Of a DNA stretch of 64,000 nucleotides, positions 18,807 to 29,053 are shown in pieces. The stretch covers positions 2,024,661 through 2,088,660 of the forward strand of contig NZ_NPDX01000001.1 of NCBI RefSeq assembly GCF_002811945.1. The letters are read 5' to 3'. Source of the stretch: Leptospira harrisiae. Lineage in GTDB: Bacteria; Spirochaetota; Leptospiria; Leptospirales; Leptospiraceae. Each line of letters starts with the position of its first letter. Position 1 is the first letter of the stretch. Made by a program: the position numbers and the translations under genes. A model generated the notes under the pieces. That model did no database searches. It saw nothing but the letters and a program-made list of their open reading frames with translations, and was not told where the DNA came from.

Positions 18807-19195
18807 TCCTTTATGTAAGGAATTTTTTTTCTTTCAACATACAATAAATATGTAGAAAAAGAAAACACAAGAAGAGCCAGAAAAAAAAGAAGGCCACCAT
18901 CATTTTGTACGTTAATTCCTAAAAACACAAAATGAGAAAGAATTGCACCTAACATCAAATTAAAACCCATAAAGGCACCAAACCAAACAAATCTGGGGAT
19001 CAATAAAAATAAAACACAAAATGACTCTAAAATAGCAAGGCCATACCTACCCCATGGCTCCATTCCCAATACTGAAAAAATGTATTTGGATTCTTCTGCT
19101 CCTGAAAACTTAAAATACAAAGTTTGCGTTATGATGATTGCGGACAAAAGTCGAAAGCTATGAAAAAGAATTTTTCCGTATCCATAAAATTTCAT
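18782..19195 (-). CDS. DoxX-like membrane protein
   Basis: 137 residues with four predicted helices and the DoxX-type pattern LSAIIITQTLYFKFSG, GLAILESFCVLFLLIPRFVW and GAFMGFNLMLGAILSHFVFLG. Its 3' end overlaps the DedA/ATP-grasp gene tail by 25 bp (convergent). It overlaps the upstream hydrolase gene by 4 bp. Function unknown; DoxX proteins are often in redox-stress operons. Confidence 0.75.
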   Translation of the reverse strand: MKFYGYGKILFHSFRLLSAIIITQTLYFKFSGAEESKYIFSVLGMEPWGRYGLAILESFCVLFLLIPRFVWFGAFMGFNLMLGAILSHFVFLGINVQNDGGLLFFLALLVFSFSTYLLYVERKKIPYIKDYFDSGVE

Positions 19196-20034
19196 AATGA
19201 AACCTCCATAAGTATTATGTTTTTAATTTCTGCAAAATTAGTCCAAGGGATAAAATGGTTTTCACCTTTTAGGATCAAAGTCTTATTTTTAATATGTTTA
19301 TAATGATTGGTTAAGTAATTAACATTATCGACGGAAACTAAAAAATCCTTTTCTCCATGAATTGACAAAATATTTAAAGATTTGTTTTCCAACATTTTTG
19401 TTAGTTGGATTAAATCGGATTTTAAAGTAAACATTTCCTGATTGCTATGTACCCAGGACTTAGGTAAAATCCATGAAACAAAACTTAAATTTGCCAGATG
19501 ATTGTACCATACAAGCTCTTCTAAATCTGGGTCAACGGGAGCAGACAACAATACCGCTTTCCAAACTTTGGAATCTGATTCCATCAAATATACAAGTGCA
19601 ATTGGACCACCATAAGAATGCCCCACCACAATTCCAGATTCAAAAACAAGTGATTCCTTTTTTAGATAATTTGAAATTGCTGTTTGAAGATTCCTTCCTT
19701 GTTGAAAGATATTAGGAACAGAATTTTCCTTCATTGAATTTCCATAACCCAATCGGTCAGGAACGAGAATACAAAATTGTCTCTGTAAATCTTTGTCTTT
19801 TAAGTAAATTTGAAAGTCGGAGGCTGCACCAGGTGAACCATGAATCAATACCAAAACTTTCTTTTTATTTCTACAATCATTCGATAAAAAATGAATTTGA
19901 GTTTCTTCAAAACGAGAAACGTTTTCGATAATTTTTTCTTCTCCTACAACGGATTGGTTTGTACAAAATAAAAAGAAAACACTGAAAGTGACTAAAATGA
20001 ACTTTTTTGAGTTATCCTTAATTTGCGAATTCAT
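19192..20034 (-). CDS. alpha/beta hydrolase, lipoprotein
   Basis: 280 residues. The signal segment ends in a lipobox (FLFC, C24). The hydrolase fold shows the HGSPGAASDF oxyanion region, nucleophile S140 in VVGHSYGG, an acidic residue in HGEKDFLVS and a histidine in GENHFIPW. Substrate unknown; likely an outer or periplasmic esterase. Overlaps both neighbours by 4 bp, so the three-gene cyclase-hydrolase-DoxX set is an operon. Confidence 0.85.
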   Translation of the reverse strand: MNSQIKDNSKKFILVTFSVFFLFCTNQSVVGEEKIIENVSRFEETQIHFLSNDCRNKKKVLVLIHGSPGAASDFQIYLKDKDLQRQFCILVPDRLGYGNSMKENSVPNIFQQGRNLQTAISNYLKKESLVFESGIVVGHSYGGPIALVYLMESDSKVWKAVLLSAPVDPDLEELVWYNHLANLSFVSWILPKSWVHSNQEMFTLKSDLIQLTKMLENKSLNILSIHGEKDFLVSVDNVNYLTNHYKHIKNKTLILKGENHFIPWTNFAEIKNIILMEVSL

Positions 20035-21323
20035 TCTAATTCGTCACTATGTGTAAACAAAGCCCCTGAATCGTAGAGACGTTTAAAAAGATCATTGGGA
20101 ACTTTTGAACTGATGATATCAGCAAATTCTGGCAAAAAACCTTTTACTAAGTACATTTCGATGTCGGCTTTATTTTTGATTGAAACGAACCCACGAGGTT
20201 CACAATCAAAGTATAGTTTCACCTCTTCATACACTTGAGAGGATATATTGACTTCTCCAACCACTCCAGAGCTTTCCAAACGACTTGCAGTATTGACGGT
20301 ATCCCCCCAAACATCGTAAGCAAATTTGTCTGTACCAACGACTCCTGCAACAAGAGGACCTTGATGAATTCCCAAACGAATCTCCCAAAAATCCCGCCCC
20401 CTTATTGAATGTATTTCTTTTTGATCGGCCATATAAGACTGAAAAGAAAGACCACATAACACAGAATCAACGGCATTGGTTTTATTTTCAGTTGGAATTC
20501 CTCCAACTGCCATATACGCATCTCCAATCGTTTTGATTTTCTCCAATCGATATTCTTTGCACAGACGATCAAACTCACGAAAGATTGTATCCAATTCACC
20601 AACCAGTTCTTCCGCATTCATTTTCTCTGCTATTTTTGTAAATCCCGCCATATCACAAAACAACACAGAAGCGGATTCATACCGTTTGGGTGTCACACGG
20701 GCTTCTTTTTTTAATTCTTCTGCAATGGACTCAGGTAAAATATTTAATAATAATGAATCTGATTTTTTTCTTTCTACGTTCAGATTCCGACTCAAAATAA
20801 AAATTAGGAACCCTGTTAGAATTTGAACAAACAGGTAATTTCCGCCAGCATCTAAATAACGATCCAAATCGGATTGGTAAGAGGTCACCCAATCCCGGTG
20901 GTAAAACTCAACCACATACAAAGACGCAGACAAAAGGATATAAATGGAATAAACAATAAACACATTATGATTTCGTATGAGGATCAGGGCAATGACGAGA
21001 GCGGGAATCAGGTAATAATGATTTCCTCCCAGCGAACCACCGTTAAAAAACCACATCGATGATAAATAAAAAAGAATGGTTAGATTGAATGGCCAATATA
21101 GTGAAAAATAAATACTTTTGACTCGACTCAAGTAATACATGGCAAGCATGAGTAGTCCAGAACCAACATTCAAAGCAATGAGAACCAGGTAGTTTTCTAA
21201 ATACAAAACACCAAAAGTCCCAAACAAATTCAATAACCCATTGACCAGGGAAACCGTATTAAATAATCGGTGTTCGAGCGAATGTTTTTTGGGATCTCCG
21301 AGTAAGAAGTATATCCATTTCAT
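20031..21323 (-). CDS. membrane class III adenylate/guanylate cyclase
   Basis: 430 residues. The first ~185 hold six membrane helices. The catalytic domain follows with metal-binding aspartates in VLFCDMAGFTKIAEKM and KIKTIGDAYMAVGG, and the RLGIHQGPLVAGVVG and YDVWGDTVNTASRLES blocks. Makes cyclic nucleotide from a membrane signal. Leptospires carry many such cyclases. First gene of an operon with the lipoprotein hydrolase and DoxX-like gene. Confidence 0.93.
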   Translation of the reverse strand: MKWIYFLLGDPKKHSLEHRLFNTVSLVNGLLNLFGTFGVLYLENYLVLIALNVGSGLLMLAMYYLSRVKSIYFSLYWPFNLTILFYLSSMWFFNGGSLGGNHYYLIPALVIALILIRNHNVFIVYSIYILLSASLYVVEFYHRDWVTSYQSDLDRYLDAGGNYLFVQILTGFLIFILSRNLNVERKKSDSLLLNILPESIAEELKKEARVTPKRYESASVLFCDMAGFTKIAEKMNAEELVGELDTIFREFDRLCKEYRLEKIKTIGDAYMAVGGIPTENKTNAVDSVLCGLSFQSYMADQKEIHSIRGRDFWEIRLGIHQGPLVAGVVGTDKFAYDVWGDTVNTASRLESSGVVGEVNISSQVYEEVKLYFDCEPRGFVSIKNKADIEMYLVKGFLPEFADIISSKVPNDLFKRLYDSGALFTHSDELE

Positions 21324-21447
21324 TGTAATTGGTAAGTTTCACCCTTCCAATCGGGAGGATTCAACCTTTTTTCTAACTGGGAAGGAAACAAATCAAATGA
21401 TAAAATTTCGGAAAAATTCCTTAAAAATACCCTTACTAAAAATGAAT

Positions 21448-22323
21448 TTAATATCCTAATGCGTTGACTGGCTCTAATTTGCAAGCATCAGCTTGTAAAC
21501 TTGCTGTTAAACTTGGATTCAGAGTAGCAGCTTGGATGGCAGCATTTGGCTTATTACAACTACTGATTTCTTTTAAAAGAGCAGAAAGATAATTTGAATA
21601 CTGCAGTTCAATAAGAGCAAAATTTGTAATTTCTTTTTTGCATTTAGCATAGGACTCTAAAGTATAATAAGTATCATCATTGATTCCCGACAATGATTCA
21701 AATAATACCGGTGTAAAAACTACTGACAAAATTGGATCTAATAAAAAATTACTGACTGTCTCCACACTATATTGTTTCATCCTTATGTAGGCAGGGCTCG
21801 AACACTTTATCGCCAAACAAGTTCCAGGACTAACTGAGATGGTCGAATCAACAAGTAAACCAATCGAGGCCATAGATAAATCAGTAGTCCCGCAAACGCT
21901 AGTGGTGGTATAATAACAGGATGCGTTGGCCGATGTACTTTCCGTTTTTAAAATCTTGGAAACAAACAAAGTATTTGTGAAAGATGGATTGGAACGAAAA
22001 TAAGAAGTTCCAGATGATGTAACGCTTAGATCTATATAAGCCCCTACTTGGGGTAAACTAAAATTAGCCGTTGTCGTTGGTCCAGAGAAACCTAGGACTG
22101 CGGCATTTTCAGTGGGGCAGGAATAATTCAAAGAGGAAGGATTTGAAGACGGGCTTGCCGTGGAACCCATTAACAAATTAGAAATTGACAGAAAACTCAA
22201 ATTGCTTCGATGTTCTTCGATTTTCTTTTTTGCCTGCTCCCCTTTGATCCCAGTGGGAGAAAAAACATTAGCACAATTAAAAATAAAAAGAATAACAAAG
22301 ATAATTCTAACAAACTGAAACAT
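21448..22323 (-). CDS. lipoprotein, hypothetical
   Basis: About 291 residues. MFQFVRIIFVILFIFNC gives a signal peptide with lipobox FNC. An in-frame ATG at 22338 is an alternative start. The mature protein is serine- and threonine-rich with several cysteines and a low-complexity region (SSNPSSLNYSC), typical of leptospiral surface lipoproteins. No known domain. Confidence 0.68.
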   Translation of the reverse strand: MFQFVRIIFVILFIFNCANVFSPTGIKGEQAKKKIEEHRSNLSFLSISNLLMGSTASPSSNPSSLNYSCPTENAAVLGFSGPTTTANFSLPQVGAYIDLSVTSSGTSYFRSNPSFTNTLFVSKILKTESTSANASCYYTTTSVCGTTDLSMASIGLLVDSTISVSPGTCLAIKCSSPAYIRMKQYSVETVSNFLLDPILSVVFTPVLFESLSGINDDTYYTLESYAKCKKEITNFALIELQYSNYLSALLKEISSCNKPNAAIQAATLNPSLTASLQADACKLEPVNALGY

Positions 22324-22438
22324 AGGGCAATATCGCATTACTCTTGTTTTTTGTCAATATTAAAAAGTTAGGTGGTATTTTAAGTTATAAAAAACATTAC
22401 ATTTATATATACTGAAATTCTAATTTGTGTTTATATAC

Positions 22439-22476
22439 AAAAAAGCCCCTCCCCGAAGTTTCCTTCGAGAAGAGGC
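22439..22476 (-). terminator. strong Rho-independent terminator of the flagellin genes
   Basis: Read on the - strand, a 14-bp stem (with G-U pairs) closes a GAAA tetraloop and is followed by six T. It lies just beyond the stop of the second flagellin gene. Confidence 0.85.
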
Positions 22477-22510
22477 AACCGTCTTAAGGCAACTCTTGCC
22501 TTACTACGAC

Positions 22511-23359
22511 TTAAGCGTTATTCAAAAGTCGTAATACAGAATTTGGCCGAAGACTGGCTTGCGCTAACATTGCCGTACCGCTTTGCACGAGAATTTGTTT
22601 CGTCGTGAGCGCTACCATTTCTTCCGCCATATCTGCGTCCCTAATCCTTGATTCGGATGCTTGCATATTTTCGTATGCACCCATGAGGCCTTTAGCAGTA
22701 CTTTCGAGCCTATTTTGATAAGCTCCCATATCTGCTCTCTGCTTCATGATCTTGTTCAAGGCGAAGTCCGCTTTAGCAATCGCTTCATCTGCTTTTCCAG
22801 GTGTAGAAAGAGCAATTTTATTTGCACCTTCTGACATCTTTAAAGCTTTCGAAGTCATAGTTCCAATGTAGAAACGCTCTCTTTGCTTTGCGTTTGCTCC
22901 CATATGAAACCACATCGATGCCTTCGTTGACTTTCGAGCGAAGTCTCCTTCAAACAGTTTCATTTTATTGAACTCTGCTTGCGAAGCAATTCGATCGATC
23001 TCATCCACCAGCGCAGATACTTCTACCTGCACGAGCTGCCTGTCCTCCGGTGTGTAGATTCCGTTCGAAGTCTGGATCGCTAAGGTCCGGATTCGTTGGA
23101 TGATTTCAGCCGACTGGTCAAGGTAACCCTCTGCAGTCTGGATGAAACTCAGTCCATCTTCCGTATTCCTTTCGGCCTGACGTAAACCACGAATTTGTGT
23201 TCGTAGTTTTTCCGAAACAGCAAGACCAGAAGCATCATCACCGGCAAGGTTAATCCTTTGCCCGGTGGAGAGGTTCCTCATGGTCTTATCTACATCCCAT
23301 TGTGTAAACTTGAGAGCACGATGTGATTGGATCGCACTCATGTTGTGATTGATAATCAT
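22511..23359 (-). CDS. flaB: periplasmic flagellar core protein FlaB (copy 1)
   Basis: 282 residues, the normal size of a spirochaete FlaB core flagellin. The N-terminal [18 protein letters not shown] and [20 protein letters not shown], and the C-terminal [19 protein letters not shown] with [16 protein letters not shown] coiled-coil domains are highly conserved. The central variable domain is short. Start has a good AAGGAG upstream. It assembles into the periplasmic filament. Paralogue of the adjacent flagellin gene. Confidence 0.95.
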   Translation of the reverse strand: MIINHNMSAIQSHRALKFTQWDVDKTMRNLSTGQRINLAGDDASGLAVSEKLRTQIRGLRQAERNTEDGLSFIQTAEGYLDQSAEIIQRIRTLAIQTSNGIYTPEDRQLVQVEVSALVDEIDRIASQAEFNKMKLFEGDFARKSTKASMWFHMGANAKQRERFYIGTMTSKALKMSEGANKIALSTPGKADEAIAKADFALNKIMKQRADMGAYQNRLESTAKGLMGAYENMQASESRIRDADMAEEMVALTTKQILVQSGTAMLAQASLRPNSVLRLLNNA

Positions 23360-23411
23360 TGGCCTACACTCCTTTGTGTATTACCAAGAACGATATGTAT
23401 TGCGTTCTTAG

Positions 23412-23430
23412 CCGGACAATCCCTGTCCGG
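23412..23430. other. hairpin in the inter-flagellin leader
   Basis: Perfect 7-bp inverted repeat CCGGACA / TGTCCGG with loop ATCCC in the 153-bp region between the two flagellin genes. It could stabilise or control the second transcript. Confidence 0.5.
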
Positions 23431-23518
23431 TGTCAAGGATGAGCTTTCATTTTGCCACCTGGCAGGGGAAAGCCGGCTGATTATCTAATTACAACTCTTC
23501 AGTTACACTAACCACTCA

Positions 23519-24451
<933 letters not shown>

Positions 24452-24640
24452 TCAGGCCCCATTGGTGCCTAAAATCTCTATTTATTCCCTTAGTATGTCG
24501 GTGATCGGATAGAAGAAATTAATTCGAAGATTTAACGATGTTTTTGGATTTTTTTGTGGTTTTTTGCGCTTTTTGGAGATTTCTTAACGACTTTAGCGTT
24601 TTATTTTTTTTAAAAAAAAGTTCTAATTTTCCCCATACGA

Positions 24641-24666
24641 TGATCGGCAAATCCCCATTTTCCATA
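24641..24666 (-). promoter_or_regulatory. weak candidate FliA (sigma-28) promoter for flaB
   Basis: On the - strand, TATG is 15 bases before CCGATCA; the sigma-28 pattern is roughly TAAA-N15-CCGATAA. Match is partial. It would give a 5' leader of about 255 bases for the flagellin at 24379. The rest of the 24380-24758 gap shows no gene. Confidence 0.3.
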
Positions 24667-24758
24667 AGCAAATTTTGAAAAGTAGGGAAAAGTATAGGAA
24701 TTCCCCTGGTTTTAGCCAGGAGAGGGTGGAAAACTAGGAAAAGGGGACTGCCCCGAAA

Positions 24759-25583
24759 TTAGGGGCGAATGGCGAGGGGAGAAATCGAATCCCAGTGGTA
24801 AACAGGATTCCCCTCTCCAGAAAATTTATGTTCGATTGTTTTTAGGTCTTTAAAGTTTTCAAATAAACTTGCATTTAACGCACGTATGGTGGACTCCATC
24901 GCAAGTGATCTGCGTTTTTGAATGACTTCTTCCGGTTCTTTAGGTCCAGTTTCTGTCCCACCCGAATAGTAGGTAATGGTATCCACTGGTGCATTTGGAT
25001 TTTCATCTTCCGCATCACTGGTTTCATCAGACTTTGTCCGAGGCAGTCTATATTTCTCCATCACATCTTGTAAAATTTGTACATTCCAATCGATCACAAG
25101 TTTGTTTCCTTTTTCAACAAACCAGGTTTGTTTCAAAGCAAATCGAATGTCCAAAAGTTTTTTGGGAGAAAAAAGTTTACCATCTTTTGCCAAAGCTTCC
25201 ACAGAATCAAAGTAAGGTGGTGAACCCACTTCACCAACAAGTTGGTAAATGAATGCTCCTGTTTCTTCCTGTTTTAAAACCTTTCTGTGGATGGGGATTT
25301 GTTCCCCTTCTCCATTGGAAATATAAATCACTATGGGTTCTCTATGATCAAGTGAGGGATAAGAATAGAGTTGGAAAGGAACAAGCAACCGAAATGGGTT
25401 TTGTTCTGCTAAAATAAAAAAACTAAAGAAAATAAGCAGAGAAAACCAAGAAGCAAACAAAAAGATAAAATCGCGAGTGAGTTTGGTTTCTCCCGTTCCG
25501 ATTTTGTAAAATCGAATGACGAGTATTTTAGTAATTTCGCTTAGCGAACGAAGATATTCCTTAATCTTTTGAAGATGCGTATT
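24759..25583 (-). CDS. membrane-anchored hypothetical protein
   Basis: About 274 residues starting at MNTHLQKIKEYL (25583). One membrane helix at about residues 34-52, then a periplasmic domain with a segment (PIVIYISNGEGEQIPIHRKVL) like GerMN-type domains. It overlaps the end of the amidase gene by 23 bp, suggesting a cell-wall role. Identity uncertain. Confidence 0.65.
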   Translation of the reverse strand, partial: NTHLQKIKEYLRSLSEITKILVIRFYKIGTGETKLTRDFIFLFASWFSLLIFFSFFILAEQNPFRLLVPFQLYSYPSLDHREPIVIYISNGEGEQIPIHRKVLKQEETGAFIYQLVGEVGSPPYFDSVEALAKDGKLFSPKKLLDIRFALKQTWFVEKGNKLVIDWNVQILQDVMEKYRLPRTKSDETSDAEDENPNAPVDTITYYSGGTETGPKEPEEVIQKRRSLAMESTIRALNASLFENFKDLKTIEHKFSGEGNPVYHWDSISPLAIRP

Positions 25584-26673
25584 CATGAATTCCTTTGATG
25601 ACACTCCGGGCAATTTTCTTTTGGTAGGTTTTATCCCGTAGTTTCCTACTTTCCTCTGGGTTTGTCAGATACCCCATTTCCACAAGTACAGCAGGCATAA
25701 GGCTTCCTCGCAAGACGGAAAAATCTGCCTTTTTCACACCTCGGGACGGAATCTCGGGGCTTAAACCCTTTTCAAATTGTTCTGCCACCGTACTTGCCAA
25801 TTTCTTTGATCGTCTTTGGGTGACACTGGACAACATCTGGGATTGGATTTGGGAAACAACGGGGTTCTTATGTTTTCCCACATACCGATTTTCTAAAAGG
25901 GCAGTTTCACGGGCAGCCTCTGTGCTTGGACTTTGGGAAAGGTAATAGACTTCAAAACCAGCTGCTTTATCCGACAGGGAAGCATTACAGTGGAAACTAA
26001 TAAACACCACGTCTCTTGTATCCTGCAACATTTGGTTTGCCAGTTTCGAACGATCTTCGAGTTCCACAAAACTATCATTTTTACGAACCATCTGCACCCG
26101 AATTTCAGGATAGTATTTCCGTAAGTACAGATAAGTATAACGGGCCACACCAAGACTCACATCCTTTTCAAAGTATCCGCTAGGATCAGAAGTCCCCGGA
26201 TCCTTCCCTCCGTGTCCTGCATCGATCACAATGGCTTTTACATTTAGATTTCGTTTGGGAACTGGTTCTTTCGGAATGAGAACCCAAAGTTCAGTTTCTT
26301 TGAATTGGTAACGAACATCATAGGAAATTAAATTCAGTAAAATCGCTTCCACAAGATCCAAAGGAAGATACACATCTTCTTCCTTTTTTAAAATGGCTTT
26401 GGGGATTTTGTAAATTTTGCCATCTAAAGTATAAAAACTGGACCCTAGGCGAAATTGAAGATTCCCTTGGGGAGTGTAGATGGAACCAACTCTTGTGAAT
26501 TTTTTTAGTTTGGTTGTGAGTTCTGGCATTATCGATTTTAAATCCGAAAATGCTACGTAGTTCCCTTTCCCATAGAGCGGAAGTTTGGCGACCTCAGCTC
26601 CAAGGAAACACGGGAAAATACAAAAACAAAGGAGAACTAATCTTTTTTGAAAATAGAAAGAATTCGCTGCCAA
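25561..26673 (-). CDS. N-acetylmuramoyl-L-alanine amidase (Amidase_3)
   Basis: 370 residues with a signal peptide. Zinc ligands and catalytic residues of the Amidase_3 fold are visible: H in VIDAGHGGKDPG, E in GYFEKDVSL, H in FISFHCNAS, and the glutamate in VLVEMGYLTNPEE. It cuts the bond between MurNAc and the stem peptide during daughter-cell separation. The first ~120 residues are an AMIN-like or beta-rich domain. Its start overlaps the helicase gene end by 37 bp. Confidence 0.9.
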   Translation of the reverse strand: MAANSFYFQKRLVLLCFCIFPCFLGAEVAKLPLYGKGNYVAFSDLKSIMPELTTKLKKFTRVGSIYTPQGNLQFRLGSSFYTLDGKIYKIPKAILKKEEDVYLPLDLVEAILLNLISYDVRYQFKETELWVLIPKEPVPKRNLNVKAIVIDAGHGGKDPGTSDPSGYFEKDVSLGVARYTYLYLRKYYPEIRVQMVRKNDSFVELEDRSKLANQMLQDTRDVVFISFHCNASLSDKAAGFEVYYLSQSPSTEAARETALLENRYVGKHKNPVVSQIQSQMLSSVTQRRSKKLASTVAEQFEKGLSPEIPSRGVKKADFSVLRGSLMPAVLVEMGYLTNPEESRKLRDKTYQKKIARSVIKGIHEYASSKD

Positions 26674-28241
26674 ATCGATTGTTTCTGTTTTTTAGATTTT
26701 TTCACTTCGTTGATATCGAAGAGATTCCGTCTTGGGTCATTCTTTTTATATGAATTCCCTGACTGGTTTTTCTTATGTTGGCCTTTGCCCTTACCATCTT
26801 TGGAATGCCCACCATGTTTGAATTCATGGTGAGTCATTTTGGCCGGGTGTTTATGGTCGCCTTCTCCCTCATGAGGGTGTGACATCTTCGCCGGCGGATG
26901 GTGTTTTTCCCCTTTTCCTTTCCCACGTCCACGGTCTCCCGAACGATTTTCACTACGGTCACCTGACCTGTGTTCGCCGCCTCTTTGCTCTCCCCCGCGT
27001 CTTGGTTTCCCACCACGGCCGCCACGTTCTCCGCGTTCCCGGTCTTGGTATTTTTTTTCTCCAGGAATGGCTTCATCGGCAAATACAGGAGTGAACTCTC
27101 CCTTCGGAAATTCCAAATACTCTTCTCGAATTTCCCCGATCGGAATTTTGGAATTTAGGTAACGTTCAATTCGTTCCAGTTCGGTATAATCTGTTTCAGA
27201 ACAAAACCCAATGGACATACCCTTTCTTCCCGCACGGGCAGTACGTCCAATGCGGTGCACATAGTTTTCTGCATCTTGGGGAAGGTCATAATTATAAACT
27301 ACATCAATATTTTCGATATCGATTCCGCGAGAAGCGACATCAGTGGCAATCAGGTATTTGTATTTTCCCGCTTTGAAGTCGCGTAACAAACGAATCCGTT
27401 TTTTTTGATCGAGTTCCGAAGAAAGTCCCGTAGCCGTAATTCCAAACCTTCGAAGAACTGAAACTATCTTTGGGATGTTCATTTTGTAGTTAGTAAAAAT
27501 GATTCCCAGGCCTTCGATTTCATTATGTAGAAGTGAATTCACAAGGTAAGGAAGTTTTTCTTCTCTTCCTAAATGGAGTAAGTTTTGGTCAATTCGTTCG
27601 GTGATAACTTTTTCTGGATTGATATGGACTTCAATCGGATCGTTTAAGTATTTACTCGCAAGACGAACCACTTCGTAACTGAGAGTGGCACTAAAAAGAA
27701 GAGACTGTTTTCTGTTTTTACATTTGTGAAAGATGTATTTGAGATCTTGGACAAATCCCATATCGAACATTCTGTCCGCTTCATCTAAAATCACCACTTT
27801 GATGTTTTCCAAAGAGAGGCCGTGGTTTTTAACAAAGTCAATGAGCCGCCCAGGAGTTGCGACAATGATACATGCTTTGTTGCCGAGCGCTTGTTCTTGG
27901 GATTTATAATCAGTCCCACCGATGATGGTAGCCACTCCAAAGTCAGTGAACTCTAAAAGTTTTTTAGCTTCTTCTGCAATTTGGATGGTGAGTTCTCTTG
28001 TGGGTGCAAGGACAAGGGCGTAAGGGAGAGCCTCCTCTTCTTCGGCTGATAAAAGCCTATGGAGAGTGGGAAGTAAAAAAGCCATAGTCTTTCCAGTACC
28101 TGTTTGTGCAAGGCCTGTGAGGTCATTTCCTTCCATCGCGAAAGGAATGGACTTGGCTTGGATGGGGGTGAGTTCTGTGTAGCCGATTTTATCTAGTGCT
28201 TTTACAAGAGACTCGTGAAAGGGTAATTCGTTAAATTTCAT
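26637..28241 (-). CDS. DEAD-box ATP-dependent RNA helicase, RhlE-like
   Basis: 534 residues. Q motif FHESLVKALDKIGYTELTPIQ, Walker A AQTGTGKT (45-52), DEAD (153-156), SAT (184-186), and HRIGRTARAGR are all present. The C-terminus (about 395-534) is a low-complexity tail rich in R, G, K and H (GRGGKPRRGGEQRGG and following), typical of RNA-binding tails. Likely acts in ribosome assembly or mRNA decay. Confidence 0.93.
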   Translation of the reverse strand: MKFNELPFHESLVKALDKIGYTELTPIQAKSIPFAMEGNDLTGLAQTGTGKTMAFLLPTLHRLLSAEEEEALPYALVLAPTRELTIQIAEEAKKLLEFTDFGVATIIGGTDYKSQEQALGNKACIIVATPGRLIDFVKNHGLSLENIKVVILDEADRMFDMGFVQDLKYIFHKCKNRKQSLLFSATLSYEVVRLASKYLNDPIEVHINPEKVITERIDQNLLHLGREEKLPYLVNSLLHNEIEGLGIIFTNYKMNIPKIVSVLRRFGITATGLSSELDQKKRIRLLRDFKAGKYKYLIATDVASRGIDIENIDVVYNYDLPQDAENYVHRIGRTARAGRKGMSIGFCSETDYTELERIERYLNSKIPIGEIREEYLEFPKGEFTPVFADEAIPGEKKYQDRERGERGGRGGKPRRGGEQRGGEHRSGDRSENRSGDRGRGKGKGEKHHPPAKMSHPHEGEGDHKHPAKMTHHEFKHGGHSKDGKGKGQHKKNQSGNSYKKNDPRRNLFDINEVKKSKKQKQSIWQRILSIFKKD

Positions 28242-28249
28242 AATGGATT

Positions 28250-29053
28250 TCAGTGTTTTAATTTTCTGGCGATTAGTTCGATGGTATCACCATAGGCAAA
28301 TTGGTTTGCATAGAGGCGATACAGCCATTCGGGGAGTTTGCCTCTAGGCCCTAAATCCCGGTAGGAGTGATACGACATAGGTCTAACATAGTTCACCTCG
28401 AAGCCAAGGATTGACAAGAGTTTTTTCAAAGAGTGCACCGAGTAGTCAAAAAAGTGGTCAGAAGGATGGGTCAAAAACCATTCCTTGGGATTGGATTGAA
28501 AACTCGGGCCAAAACTGGAAGGAACCGCTAGATAGAGATGCCCACCTGGCCGAATCCAATCCCCTAGCCGTTTCCAAATCCCTTCTATGTCTTCGATATG
28601 CTCAATGACAAAAAAGGCCGCAATGACATCAAAAGTATTTTTCCATAAAAGACTTTCCACTGACAAAACAGAAGTTTGGCCTACATCAAGTCCGAGTGTG
28701 GATTTAGAATATTCCACTTCTTTCGGAGAAAGTTCAAGGCCTTTGGTTTGGTACCCGGCATTTTTGGCTTCATCCAAAAAAAATCCAGCAGCCGATCCAA
28801 TTTCCAAAAGGGATTTTCCCATTGGATTTGCCCCCACCGATTCCAAATTGTGGAGCCTACGTTTTGCCATCACCCGAAGGTTTGGTTCATCTTCATAATA
28901 AGATTTTTTGTATTGGGACTTGTATTCTTCCATAAAGTAACTATCCCCATACTCTCTATGTTTTGCAGGCAGATACCGAAGAACACCTGTAAGCTGGCAT
29001 TCTTCGTAATATTCTGGGAATTTTTTATGTGGGATAAATTCGAATAAACTCAA
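28250..29053 (-). CDS. SAM-dependent methyltransferase
   Basis: 267 residues. Class I fold with motif I LLEIGSAAGFFLDEAKNAGY, acidic GLELS, and motif IV region FDVIAAFFVIEHIED. N-terminal ~70 residues resemble the zinc-less lead of methyltransferase type 11/12 families. Substrate unknown; may modify a glycan or lipid. Overlaps the TPR gene by 4 bp. Confidence 0.85.
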   Translation of the reverse strand: MSLFEFIPHKKFPEYYEECQLTGVLRYLPAKHREYGDSYFMEEYKSQYKKSYYEDEPNLRVMAKRRLHNLESVGANPMGKSLLEIGSAAGFFLDEAKNAGYQTKGLELSPKEVEYSKSTLGLDVGQTSVLSVESLLWKNTFDVIAAFFVIEHIEDIEGIWKRLGDWIRPGGHLYLAVPSSFGPSFQSNPKEWFLTHPSDHFFDYSVHSLKKLLSILGFEVNYVRPMSYHSYRDLGPRGKLPEWLYRLYANQFAYGDTIELIARKLKH